NCBI GenBank assembly: GCA_036267355.1
Contig: DATAWG010000025.1
Location: 62,001-126,000, forward strand
Origin: Pirellulales bacterium
Lineage (GTDB): Bacteria; Planctomycetota; Planctomycetia; Pirellulales; DATAWG01
Length of the DNA stretch: 64,000 nucleotides
Direction of reading: 5' to 3'
Shown here: positions 17,621 through 26,723 of the stretch, piece by piece
Layout of the letters: each line of letters starts with the position of its first letter
Numbering within the stretch: the stretch's first letter is position 1
Made by a program: the position numbers and the translations under genes
The notes under the pieces: generated by a model
What the model saw: the letters and a program-made list of their open reading frames with translations, nothing else
What the model was told of the DNA's origin: nothing
Database searches by the model: none

Positions 17621-18874
17621 CTAATCGCCCTCATGCAGATCTTTTAGCAAAGCGTGCAGAACCGATTCTTCATGGACGGCTTTGCCGGACGCAAACATCG
17701 CCTGCCGAAGTTCGAAGTCCCAAGGAGTGTCGCTGGGCTTTCCCTTCAGAGGTCGGCCGCACGCGACCGATCTGTAATCGCCGGCGGCAAAACGCCAGGG
17801 GACGAACTGGGAAAGGTTCCATAGTCGCCTTGCGATCCGAATGCCGCCCCAGTCAAAATCGCCATGATAATGAAGCGAAAAGCCCTGCCCGCGCAGTAGA
17901 CCCAGGAGAGTCTCCGCCGCCAGATTGGGCTGTCCTTCGACGCTGACAAGCGGACGGCAGCGGAGTCCAAGCCGATCGGCGGCCGCGGAGACGATGCTGG
18001 GATTCTCGCAGACGAACACCTTGCGGCCGGCCGTTGGATCGAATTGGCAGCTCGGCACGTGCCGGAGTTGACGAAACGTAACGCGGCACGGTTCACCTTG
18101 GCGACGGTACATGTGCAGGGCGTCGCCCAATGGTGTTCCGCTGAGCGCCGGCAGATTCAGAACCAGCACCGTGGCGCACAGTTGATCCGGGACAACACCG
18201 ACCGCCGACCATGCGGCACGCGTCGTGGTTGCGTTGCGAGGAGGATCAACCGCCGCAAGGGCCGCAGCGGCGCGGACCGACAATCGCCCACGATCCGTAT
18301 CGGAATCGAGCGCATGGCTGTCGCCAAACAGGTCGGCCGACAATTGCGCAAGCGGAATCGGAGGCTGGCTTGGCAGCCGGTCGAGGACCACAAACATGTC
18401 GTCGATCAGCTTGCGAGCGATTGTCGGATCATCGCCGCAACGGCGACGAATCCAACCACCGCCCTGAAGATCGACGAGCCAGCCGCGCAGCGAATCCGAG
18501 TGGGCGCAGCGATCGAAGGCCTCGCTCCAAAGGGACTTCCACGCGTCTTGTTCGCAACGGCGACGGCCGCGCTCGTCTTCGACGGAATTGCCGTGGGCCG
18601 CTTCGACAAGATGACGGAGCGATCCGAATCGTTCGTCGCGGATGGCGATTTGCGTCAATATATCCAGGTCGATCGAGCGGCCGCTGGTGGCCCGTCCACC
18701 CATCAATGCGGCGATGGCGCGGCGTTCCGAGTCGTCGGCATCGTGGAGCCGGATGCGGCCGGTAAGCGGCCGGCCTCGGCGAAGTCGCTCCACCAGGCGA
18801 TCTAGCAATCGCCTGAGATCTGGCTGACGAAATCGGCTGGCCAGCGGATCAAGTTCCATTTTCGCCATCCGCAC
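17621..18874 (-). CDS. jetD: Wadjet type I nuclease subunit JetD (TIGR02679/DUF2399)
   Basis: 417 residues. The N-terminal half corresponds to the DUF3323-type region. The C-terminal DUF2399 TOPRIM-like part shows KVFVCENPSIV with Glu290 and YHGDFDWGGI with Asp339 and Asp341, the expected metal-binding acidic residues. In Wadjet the JetD nuclease cleaves circular plasmid DNA after extrusion by the JetABC SMC complex. The frame opens at GTG 18874, but ATG 18868 or 18859 is more likely; each overlaps the jetC 3' end by 11-26 bases, so translation is coupled. The JetD fold is related to TopoVI-A/Spo11. Confidence 0.93.
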   Translation of the reverse strand: MRMAKMELDPLASRFRQPDLRRLLDRLVERLRRGRPLTGRIRLHDADDSERRAIAALMGGRATSGRSIDLDILTQIAIRDERFGSLRHLVEAAHGNSVEDERGRRRCEQDAWKSLWSEAFDRCAHSDSLRGWLVDLQGGGWIRRRCGDDPTIARKLIDDMFVVLDRLPSQPPIPLAQLSADLFGDSHALDSDTDRGRLSVRAAAALAAVDPPRNATTTRAAWSAVGVVPDQLCATVLVLNLPALSGTPLGDALHMYRRQGEPCRVTFRQLRHVPSCQFDPTAGRKVFVCENPSIVSAAADRLGLRCRPLVSVEGQPNLAAETLLGLLRGQGFSLHYHGDFDWGGIRIARRLWNLSQFVPWRFAAGDYRSVACGRPLKGKPSDTPWDFELRQAMFASGKAVHEESVLHALLKDLHEGD

Positions 18875-21800
18875 GTTTTACGGAATCGGCGCCCGACATT
18901 ACCTCGGCGGCACTCTGCCCGTTCGCATGCGTCGCGAAATCCGCCGCCGATGCGTCCGCGGGCAACATAATCGCGGGACCGAGTTGCCGTTTTCCATTCC
19001 AAATAAAGACCTCGTTCAAGACGGCCGCCAGATCGGGGGCTCGCGACAAACGGCAGATCGCCAATGCGGGCACCGATGGATAGCAGCCGCGCTCGTTTTC
19101 ACTGGTCATCAGCACGTCCAGGTCGAACGATACGAGCAGTTCCATGCAACTTCCCCGATTGTCGCTGCTGATGCCGGCAAATGCCTCGTCCAGGAGGATG
19201 AACCGCGGGGCATGTGGATGGGCCGATCGATAGTACGCGGCCGCCGCGGCAAGCTGAGGCAAGGTGAGCGCGATTGCCTTCTCGCCGCCGCTGCCTGGAC
19301 CGTAAGTGCGACGCGTCAGCAGACGCCATGGTTGCTCGGGCCCCGATCGACGTTCGATCCGCAGGACGTGCCAACGTCGATAGTCCAGGGCCGCCCGCAA
19401 TTGCTCGTAATGAGATCCGACATCGTTGTGGATTCGTTCGGCCTGAATCTGCCTCTGCAGAAAGTGGATCAAGGACTCGCGCTCCTCGGCCGACCAAGTT
19501 TCCTGCATGCGGATCATCACGCCACGAGCGGCATGCAACTCCGGCGACGCGTCCTCGGTTAATTCCAGCCGAAACCGCATCTGCATTCCGGTGCTCATCG
19601 GGCGCCGGGCCACCTCGCGATTCATCAATTCGACTAGCTCGGCGGCCTCGTGTAGTCGACGGTGTAGTTCCGAACCAACTTCGCCCAGTAAAAAATCTTC
19701 AAAGACGCGGCGTTCCTTCTCGCTCAATACCCGCTCGTGGGCATTGACCTCTTCCTCCAATTGCTCGGCAAGCTGATCGATGCGCACGATCGTGCCCCGA
19801 AATGGGACGTGGACCAATTGCATTCCATCGGCCAGGAATTCAGGTTCGGGAGTAATATCGCGGGCCGCGAGGCGCGATCGCAACGCCTCGCGCTCCGTAT
19901 GCACGCGCGTTTGCGAGCGTTGCCAGGCGTCGTCATCGTGCTTGACCGTTTGGCTTTCGCGCTCGATGAGGCGGGCCAAATCGATTCCATCCGTCATCGA
20001 CCAGGGAATGTCTGGTGAAGCAAGGCCGAGCGCGGCCACCTTCAACAATCCTCGCTCGGCCCTCGCTTGCAAGAACTCGACGGCTTCTCGTCGTGCGCGG
20101 TCTTGCCGACTTATTTCGTCAGCATATTGCAGGCGCTGGTTTCTTAAGACGGCCAGTTGCTCGCCAAGCTCCGCGAGTTCGTTTTGCAAGGATTTCTGTC
20201 GCTCCTTTTCCTTGCTCAGTTCGCTACGCGAGTCCGCGAGTCTGGCGATTATCTCCTTGGCTGCGGCGCCGCAAGTTTCCAAAAGGGTCTGCAACTCGAC
20301 TTCGCGCTGATGGGCGGTCTGGCGGCTCAACTCCAAATTTCGGTGAGCTTCGCCATGAGCTTCGCCGGCCTGTTGATGTTCCGAGCGGGCCTGATTCAGC
20401 CGCTCCAATTCGAGCGTCAACGTGTGAAATAATTGCTCCAGGATTCGGAGTTCCTGCTCATAACGGTCCAACGTCGCCAATAGTTCGTTCGCCCGGTCCG
20501 ACCAGTCGGCCAAACCCATATCGGACGCATCCTGATCGCGCCGGCTCACGAGCGAATTGAGCCCGCATTGTTCTCGCTGCTCGAGCTCTGCCGCTTCCCG
20601 CCGGCGCAACTCGGCCATCGCCGCTTGGCGCTCGACCTCACGCCAATGCGCCAACGCCTCGCGAAGCGGCAATTCGATTGGCAGATTGCGTTGCTCGTCG
20701 TTCAACCGCTTTCGCCTCGCGCTCAATTCTTCCAAACGATCGGAGAGCGAATCGTCTTCGATCATGCCGGCATTCACGGCCACTTCGATTTCCTCGATCT
20801 TCCTCCGGCGATGCCGTCCGCGCGCGGAGGTCCCGATATATTGCGAATCCTCCTTTTGCCAGCAGCCGGTCAGCGCGCCATTCCGCCAGTGGCCCGTCTT
20901 GTCGACCCACACCCGGCCGGCGTCCGTTCCCACGCCGATTCGCCGAAGGATCGCATCGACGGTTTCGCGCGCGATCCCCGATTCCGAAAAACCTCCGGCC
21001 GGCGCGAGCACCCGCGAAAGCTGGCGTTCGAACGGAAGATCTTGCGACTCGGACACGTCAAGAATCGTATCATTCCTATCCGCATCGCGCAGGCGCCCCT
21101 CCGATTCGATCCAAGCGTCGAGCAGGCCCGACGCTTCGAGTGCCGCTTCCCAGCCTGCATGTTCTGATGTTGGAACGGATTCGGCAAAGTCGACCATCCG
21201 CCACAGCGGTGCTCCCGGTTGGGCCTGCCGTGCCACCGGGTCACGCGTCGGAGGAGCGGGCGGACATAGTTCAACGCCCGCGCGAAGTTCCGCCAATTGG
21301 TATTGCCATTCCCGTTGTTGCTGCTGGAGCATTGTGCGGCGGTGCATGGCTTCCGCCTCGTCCGTGGCGATCGTGGCGAACGAACGGCGCAGGGCTTCGT
21401 CCACCACGTTCGTCAGAGGGCTTGCCCCGCTGGCTTCCTCGGCCCACTTCATCCAGGAAATCTCGATCGCCGGCAAATCGAAAAAGTCGCATCCCAATTC
21501 CGTCGAAGCGCCGTGCCATTGCAAGATGCCCGTCCATAACGACGCACGGGTCGCATCGATAACCGATGATTCGTCGATCACGCGACTGGCGGCGCTGTCG
21601 TGGTCGCGCTCTCGATCCTCCAGACTACGGCGCGCATCACGCCAGCGGGTGCGCTGCTCGGCGATTGCCGTCTCCGCGGCGGATAGCTGCTCGGCGAGCG
21701 TCCGCCAGCGGCGAGTCTCTTTGCGGAGGATATCCATTGCCTGCCGCACCTCCGGGGAAGTCAAACCAGGGCGGCCGGCAAGGCCATCGAACCGACGTTG

Positions 21801-23153
21801 GTGTTCCGCCGCCAGTTCCGCCGGCGCGGCGATTAGAGAGGCCGCGGATACGGCGGACGGCAGGCCCTCAAGGCTGGCGGCAACGCGATGTTCTCCATCC
21901 GCGACCGTATTTTGTCGCTGGTGAAATTGACGCTGAGATTGGTCGTAGGCGCGTTTGAAACGCTCGACCGTGGCCTTGTCGTCATCGACCATGCGTCGTT
22001 TGTCGTCGAGCCGGTTGGCCGCCCGCGCGTCGTCGCTCTGCACCAATGCGTGAATCCGAGCATCGAGGGCCTCGATTTGCGCTTCAACCGCAGCGCCTTC
22101 CGCCATTTGACGCTGTTGTGCGACCTCGAGATCATCGAGTTGGCGGACATTGTCGCGCAAGCGCCGACTCGCGGATTCATAACTGCTGTTGGCGTTGCGA
22201 ATACCGTCGGCGGCTCGCCGCAATCCGATTCGCACGTGTTGCCGATAGTGCGCGAGGAAGGATTGGGTGTGCGCCAGAGAGTCGCGCGAAGCCTGCAACC
22301 GCTGCCGGTCGGCGTCCAACGAACGAAATGCTTCGGCGGCGTTTGCCATCAAGCCGCCGGACATAGGAGGAAGCGATTCCCGTAGCGCCGATTCCAGATG
22401 CTCCAAGTCCAGCTTCTTCGCCAACTGCGGCTGACGCAATTGAAGCAGCAGATCGATCAGCGGCGCAAAACGATCGCCCAAGCGAAATAACTTATCGTCA
22501 ACGGCGCGCTGGTAATCGCCGGCTCTTTCGAAGATCTCGCCCTTGTCGGCCAGCGCCTCGCTCAACTGGCGTTGCGTCAACGCCGTCTCCTGCGGCGTGA
22601 CCAGGCGCAAATCTCGGTCGACGCGTTGAGATGTGATGAAAAACCAATGGTCGACGATTCCTCGGTCTTCAACCGCACGCAGCCCGCAACCGAGCGTGAG
22701 AAATTGAGGGCCTTCGGCCGGATCGCATCGCCCCAATTCCAACCAGGTGTAACCGAGCCGGTCGTGATGTTCGCCCATCAGCAAATTCCAGGCGACTTGC
22801 CTCGTCGAATCGCGATCCGGTTCGAATCGTGTCGAACGCAGATCGCCTTCGAGCAAGAATGGCAAGAGGAAGGCCAAAACACGGCTCTTGCCCGTCGCAT
22901 TGACGCCGCGCAGCAACAGGCGACCGTCGGCAAACGGAAACCGCTCGTCTTGAAAGAGATAGATGTTCAGCAAGCCGGCCCGCAACGGCTGCCATCGCTC
23001 GCGACGCGGTTGGGGAAGTTGTCCCTCGAGCAATTGGCGGCTCCAGTCAATGGAGTTCAACCCGATTAGTTCTTCGCGGATCGTGGAGTCGTCGTTTCGA
23101 ACGGCTGGCTCACCCTGGCTCGGCAACGGCGCGACTTCTCGCGGGGCGCTCAT
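18849..23153 (-). CDS. jetC: Wadjet type I SMC-like ATPase JetC (TIGR02680)
   Basis: 1434 residues from ATG 23153. Walker A is GVNATGKS (83-90), the ABC signature GPGSGGEKA (about 1285-1293) and Walker B FILLDEAF (about 1318-1325), separated by two long Arg/Gln/Glu-rich coiled-coil stretches (~360-560 and ~860-1200). This is a MukB-like motor that extrudes DNA loops in the JetABCD plasmid-restriction complex. Its ATG overlaps the jetB stop (ATGA), showing tight coupling. A 50-residue in-frame extension to 23303 lies inside jetB and is not used. All catalytic motifs are intact. Confidence 0.95.
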   Translation of the reverse strand: MSAPREVAPLPSQGEPAVRNDDSTIREELIGLNSIDWSRQLLEGQLPQPRRERWQPLRAGLLNIYLFQDERFPFADGRLLLRGVNATGKSRVLAFLLPFLLEGDLRSTRFEPDRDSTRQVAWNLLMGEHHDRLGYTWLELGRCDPAEGPQFLTLGCGLRAVEDRGIVDHWFFITSQRVDRDLRLVTPQETALTQRQLSEALADKGEIFERAGDYQRAVDDKLFRLGDRFAPLIDLLLQLRQPQLAKKLDLEHLESALRESLPPMSGGLMANAAEAFRSLDADRQRLQASRDSLAHTQSFLAHYRQHVRIGLRRAADGIRNANSSYESASRRLRDNVRQLDDLEVAQQRQMAEGAAVEAQIEALDARIHALVQSDDARAANRLDDKRRMVDDDKATVERFKRAYDQSQRQFHQRQNTVADGEHRVAASLEGLPSAVSAASLIAAPAELAAEHQRRFDGLAGRPGLTSPEVRQAMDILRKETRRWRTLAEQLSAAETAIAEQRTRWRDARRSLEDRERDHDSAASRVIDESSVIDATRASLWTGILQWHGASTELGCDFFDLPAIEISWMKWAEEASGASPLTNVVDEALRRSFATIATDEAEAMHRRTMLQQQQREWQYQLAELRAGVELCPPAPPTRDPVARQAQPGAPLWRMVDFAESVPTSEHAGWEAALEASGLLDAWIESEGRLRDADRNDTILDVSESQDLPFERQLSRVLAPAGGFSESGIARETVDAILRRIGVGTDAGRVWVDKTGHWRNGALTGCWQKEDSQYIGTSARGRHRRRKIEEIEVAVNAGMIEDDSLSDRLEELSARRKRLNDEQRNLPIELPLREALAHWREVERQAAMAELRRREAAELEQREQCGLNSLVSRRDQDASDMGLADWSDRANELLATLDRYEQELRILEQLFHTLTLELERLNQARSEHQQAGEAHGEAHRNLELSRQTAHQREVELQTLLETCGAAAKEIIARLADSRSELSKEKERQKSLQNELAELGEQLAVLRNQRLQYADEISRQDRARREAVEFLQARAERGLLKVAALGLASPDIPWSMTDGIDLARLIERESQTVKHDDDAWQRSQTRVHTEREALRSRLAARDITPEPEFLADGMQLVHVPFRGTIVRIDQLAEQLEEEVNAHERVLSEKERRVFEDFLLGEVGSELHRRLHEAAELVELMNREVARRPMSTGMQMRFRLELTEDASPELHAARGVMIRMQETWSAEERESLIHFLQRQIQAERIHNDVGSHYEQLRAALDYRRWHVLRIERRSGPEQPWRLLTRRTYGPGSGGEKAIALTLPQLAAAAAYYRSAHPHAPRFILLDEAFAGISSDNRGSCMELLVSFDLDVLMTSENERGCYPSVPALAICRLSRAPDLAAVLNEVFIWNGKRQLGPAIMLPADASAADFATHANGQSAAEVMSGADSVKRADGENGT

Positions 23154-24433
23154 TGGTCGCCTCCGATGGCATATCGTGCGATGGCCGGCCTGGGCAAGAT
23201 TTGGTCGCCACGGATCTCCAATAGTCCCAGGGCCTCCAATCGCGCGATGACGTCGTAGGCAAGCGATTGCCGCGCCGCGGGTTGCTCGATTCCCCTTCTC
23301 CAACGACCGGCGTGCTCAACGGTCAGCTCGGCCATCCGCGCGTGAAGTTCGCTCCAAGAAACGCCTGGCTCGGCGCCCGACCGCAGCCGATTCGCCAACC
23401 ATTCGGCCATCAGCAGCGTGGCATGCCCGCGGGTGCCAGTCTCGGGCAGGCCGGTGTCCGTCAGATCCCCCTCGGGATCCAGCAGCGCAATTCCCTCTTT
23501 TCGCACTTCGGGCACCAGTCCGGTTTCGCTCGCGATTTCGTTCAACAAATAGCTCCGCTGGCTGGTCAGGTAGTCGAGTTCTTGCTCGGTGAGCAGGTCG
23601 AAATAGAGCACTGGGTTATCCAGCAAGCGTCGCACTAATTGGTGGCGGATTTGACGATTGCGAACGTCATCGGAATCCGGCATTTCCGTCTCGTGCAGCG
23701 CGCTCAGCCGTTCTTTCCAGGACAAGCGAGACAACGTCGAAGGAGGGTGAGTGACGCACAGCAGCGACGTCAACACCGCGCGATTGATGCGATACAGCGC
23801 ATCGCCGGTTCCGCGCACGAACTGCTGATCGTCGCCATCGTCGCGAACCATGACGTGCAAGGATTCGAGCAGGCGAATAACGCTCACCATGTCACGGCGA
23901 CAGTCTTGCTCGGCCAGGTCGAATTCAAAACCGCCGGCTTTCAGTCGCGGCTCGGCACTGGCCGCCAACTGCGTGCGACGCGCCACTTGCTCCAGGGTTG
24001 TCTGTCGATCCTCGTTTTCGAGGATGGCTAGCACCAGGCAAAGCAATGCGTAACGTCGGCGAGGCAGTGGCTGACCGCTCGAACACTCGATCGCCCCGCG
24101 AGTGCAGTCGTCTAAGGTGGCCGGAGTTTTTCGCAGTCGAACTAGATCGGTTTGAAACACCAACGTCCAGCCCGCCATGCGTGCCAGCCAATCGTGGAGA
24201 TAGGCGGCGTGTCGTTGCACGAGCCGATATTCGTCGGCATGCGCTCCGCCGGCGGGGAGGATCGCGTGCATGAGGAGGGCTCGCAACGCCGTTTGCCGCT
24301 CGGTCGATTCCGTCTCCGCAGATGCGCTGCGCAATTGCCCGTCGGCCGGCAGGCGTTGTGCGCCGCGAGTGTTCGTCGAGCGAACGGGCTCCGGCGACGG
24401 CAATTTTTCGACGCGAACCGCTGAGTCAATCAT
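23150..24433 (-). CDS. jetB: Wadjet type I subunit JetB (TIGR02678/DUF2398, MukE-like)
   Basis: 427 residues from ATG 24433. Family features include RRRYALLCLVLAILENEDRQ (~124-143) and DYLTSQRSYLLNE (~285-297), with winged-helix-like segments at the C-terminus (VIARLEALGLLEIRGDQILP). JetB is the MukE-like accessory subunit that joins the kleisin JetA to the JetC motor. It lies 26 bp after jetA and overlaps jetC by four bases. GGGAGA lies upstream of the start. The ~45 N-terminal residues before TERQTALRALLMHAIL are low-complexity, so a later start is possible. Confidence 0.93.
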   Translation of the reverse strand: MIDSAVRVEKLPSPEPVRSTNTRGAQRLPADGQLRSASAETESTERQTALRALLMHAILPAGGAHADEYRLVQRHAAYLHDWLARMAGWTLVFQTDLVRLRKTPATLDDCTRGAIECSSGQPLPRRRYALLCLVLAILENEDRQTTLEQVARRTQLAASAEPRLKAGGFEFDLAEQDCRRDMVSVIRLLESLHVMVRDDGDDQQFVRGTGDALYRINRAVLTSLLCVTHPPSTLSRLSWKERLSALHETEMPDSDDVRNRQIRHQLVRRLLDNPVLYFDLLTEQELDYLTSQRSYLLNEIASETGLVPEVRKEGIALLDPEGDLTDTGLPETGTRGHATLLMAEWLANRLRSGAEPGVSWSELHARMAELTVEHAGRWRRGIEQPAARQSLAYDVIARLEALGLLEIRGDQILPRPAIARYAIGGDQ

Positions 24434-24459
24434 TTCGCGATTCTCCCGCCCAACGCTAA

Positions 24460-26079
24460 CTAGTCCGTGCCCGCGTGTTCGACGCAGATCAACGCATCGC
24501 GCAGGTGCAAGTATCCCTCGGACGTTTCGATCGTTGCTACGCGCCGCGCCACGTTCCGATCGACCTGAATCCGTAGCGAGCCATCCTCGCTGTACGCCGC
24601 TATCGGACCGGCGCTGCAGTTCGAAACCGCGGCCGCGCGATCGAGCAGATCGAGCAAGATCAGCAACGCTTCGTGGTGCAGTTGGCCAACTTCAGCCAAT
24701 CGCCGAGGCCCCAAGGCGACCAACGACGACCGCGCGAGGGATGCCCGCCGATTCTCGATTTCGGCTCGGTTGCGCAGTTCGGCAAGTTCCGCCGCACGGC
24801 TAACGACCCGTCGGACAACCGCCGCAGGTTGCAGGCCTGCCTGGCGCAGCCGAGGCGAGATATAGACTCCGGGAGCATCGAGCCAACTCGTGCCGGATCG
24901 AATCGGCCGGGCATCCTCTTGGTCGAGCGCGGTTTGGTTCACTGTCAAATGCCGTGCGGGCGAAATTCCAAACGCCGCGCGCCACAGGGTGTGCGCCTGG
25001 CGATCGTCCGCGGCTTCGACAAACCATGTCGCCAATTCGACGAGATCGGCTCGGCGGTCGCTCCGCGTCGCTCGGCGATCGTGCAATTGCGCCGCCAGGG
25101 CGAGCAACCGCGGAATCGCCGCGCCGGCCGCGGCGCGTAACTGCTTGACCTGCGGATCGCCCTCCACACCCACGAACCAATGGCGCAGGCCATGCCAACG
25201 CTGCCGCCACCGTCGCTCGCTGGCCGCCGAGATCGCGGCTCGATCGGCCTCGTCTTTGGCGAAAGCAGCGCTCGCTTCTTGTCCGGCGGCCGCCTGCAAC
25301 AATGGTTCCGCCTTCGGTTGCAGCATTTCAAGCCGGGCGGCAATGGCTCCGGCCTGACAGGTCAACTCCGCTAAAAACCGCCGCAAGTAATCGATGAGCC
25401 GCTCTTTGTAGAGCAGAAACGCATCGAGATCCGCGCTCGGACCCTCGGTTTGCTCGTGCAGCCACCGGAAGAAGGACTGTGCGTGTTCGGTCAGTTGTTC
25501 GGTATCGATCGAGATGGCCCGCAAAATCGTCAGAAGCTTGCCCGCATCCGGTTGCGAATCGTCAACGAGCGTCAGCAACTCGGCCAGGTGATCGCGGATT
25601 CGCGCCAAGGCCGCTGCTTCCAACACGACGGACTGATCGAGTGTTTCCAGAAATGACGTGGCCGCACGTCCCGCGGCCTCACCCGTTGCCGTGAGTTGAT
25701 ACAACAGGCGGCGGCGATGGAAATCGGCGACCGTGGCGACGTCCGCCGTATCGTGGTAGGACTGCAGATTGCCCCAACCGACCAAGGCGTCCAAGGCAAT
25801 TTCCGTCTCATCCTGCGCGACATGTTCGCCTTTGTCGGACAGGCGCAGAACCACGTCGGCCGGTCGTAAATGCAAATGAAACCCGGCCTTGGCCTCGAGG
25901 AAGATTTCAACAATCGATCGGTAAAGCAGCGTTTTTTCGACCGTCAAATAGCTGAAGCACTCAAATGGATCCCTGCAATGCGGATCGACTCCTTTCGCGA
26001 TATGATTCGTTGCATTCCCGTTTTGGCTATAATTCTGCGACATCGATTCTGCCGAGCTCTCGGTTCCTGCTGTGAACAT
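24460..26079 (-). CDS. jetA: Wadjet type I kleisin-like subunit JetA (TIGR02677/DUF2397)
   Basis: 539 residues. The opening FSYLTVEKTLLYRSIVEIF (~42-60) and the long all-helical body with ETEIALDALVGWGNLQSYHD are characteristic of the MukF-like TIGR02677 family. The C-terminal winged-helix region ends near GYLHLRDALICVEHAG. It bridges the JetC heads and recruits JetB. The first gene of the four-gene operon begins at ATG 26079; Met13 (26043) is an alternative closer to the conserved domain. Upstream lie only repeats and gene remnants, so the operon promoter must be within 26080-26140. Confidence 0.92.
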   Translation of the reverse strand: MFTAGTESSAESMSQNYSQNGNATNHIAKGVDPHCRDPFECFSYLTVEKTLLYRSIVEIFLEAKAGFHLHLRPADVVLRLSDKGEHVAQDETEIALDALVGWGNLQSYHDTADVATVADFHRRRLLYQLTATGEAAGRAATSFLETLDQSVVLEAAALARIRDHLAELLTLVDDSQPDAGKLLTILRAISIDTEQLTEHAQSFFRWLHEQTEGPSADLDAFLLYKERLIDYLRRFLAELTCQAGAIAARLEMLQPKAEPLLQAAAGQEASAAFAKDEADRAAISAASERRWRQRWHGLRHWFVGVEGDPQVKQLRAAAGAAIPRLLALAAQLHDRRATRSDRRADLVELATWFVEAADDRQAHTLWRAAFGISPARHLTVNQTALDQEDARPIRSGTSWLDAPGVYISPRLRQAGLQPAAVVRRVVSRAAELAELRNRAEIENRRASLARSSLVALGPRRLAEVGQLHHEALLILLDLLDRAAAVSNCSAGPIAAYSEDGSLRIQVDRNVARRVATIETSEGYLHLRDALICVEHAGTD

Positions 26080-26135
26080 GGGTGCATTCTAAACTTTGGG
26101 CGACAGCAAGTCATCCCATCGGTCCGGCGATCAGA

Positions 26136-26246
26136 CGGGCGATACGAACGCAGTTCGGGCATGAGTTGCCCGTCGGGGTAACTGAGCAGACGGCTGTTGG
26201 AAATCGCCACCCGACGCGTGTACCGAGTCAGATACTTCAAAGCGCA
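26136..26246 (-). pseudogene. IS91-family transposase remnant (Y2_Tnp fragment)
   Basis: A 36-codon stretch encodes LKYLTRYTRRVAISNSRLLS, which matches the conserved core of IS91-type rolling-circle transposases as I know them (LKYL.RYTHRVAISN.RLL). Nothing resembling the rest of the transposase precedes or follows it, so it is a decayed fragment. It lies only about 60 bp upstream of jetA on the same strand. The match is by eye; a profile search would settle it. Confidence 0.6.
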
Positions 26247-26324
26247 ATTCGGATCGCGGAACGGAATAATCCGCGATTTCCCGGCACAAACTGCATTCAG
26301 GCGGCCGTGGCTCAGAATTATCTC

Positions 26325-26463
26325 GGCGAAGATGAACACGATATTCGGCCGCGGCGACGGCTTGGCCCGCTGCGGCGGAGAATACGAGCGAACCGATCGC
26401 GAACAGCACGGCGGCGAACGCTGCCGCTCGTGCGGCGATGAATTTATCAAACGCGAAGCGTAG
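26325..26463 (-). pseudogene. Sulfatase N-terminal remnant with frameshift
   Basis: One frame encodes a signal-peptide-like segment (AAFAAVLFAIGSLVFSAAAG) and, after a frame change, the next encodes KPSPRPNIVFIFAE. The latter matches the invariant start of secreted sulfatases (RPNIVFIFADD). The expected second Asp, the CxPSR sulfatase signature and the rest of the enzyme are absent. Together these suggest the 5' end of a sulfatase gene cut off by the rearrangement that also left the IS91 fragment. Confidence 0.55.
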
Positions 26464-26576
26464 CGTGGCAGCGGTTCGGATGGGATGGCGTTGGACGGAA
26501 GGCTGAACACGCCGCGCGCGGGCGACGTTGGGTGCGGCTGCGTCATTGTCGCAGGCACACTGTCGCAGGCAAAAAT

Positions 26577-26663
26577 GTAGCAGGCAAAATGTGTGTGCCG
26601 TCTGCGCGCCGCGATGCATTGCGCATTGAGCGGCGCAGACGGCACACGGCGTGTGCCTGCTCC
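26577..26663. repeat. Dispersed inverted repeat, AGCAGGCAC...GTGTGCCGTCTGC family
   Basis: Arms 26577-26607 and 26633-26663 are complementary over most of 31 bp. This is the same family as 12689-12777 and 17358-17386. With the latter it brackets the Wadjet operon about 9.2 kb apart. Confidence 0.75.
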
Positions 26664-26723
26664 AGACGAACCCGCTCGCCGCACCTTGCAATGCGACCGA
26701 CTCGACGAGTAGTGCAGCGTGGC

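Noticed and set aside
20015-21924. Several plus-strand ORFs of up to 455 codons inside jetC
   Set aside because: Ser/Arg-rich shadows of the coiled-coil coding sequence, without motifs.
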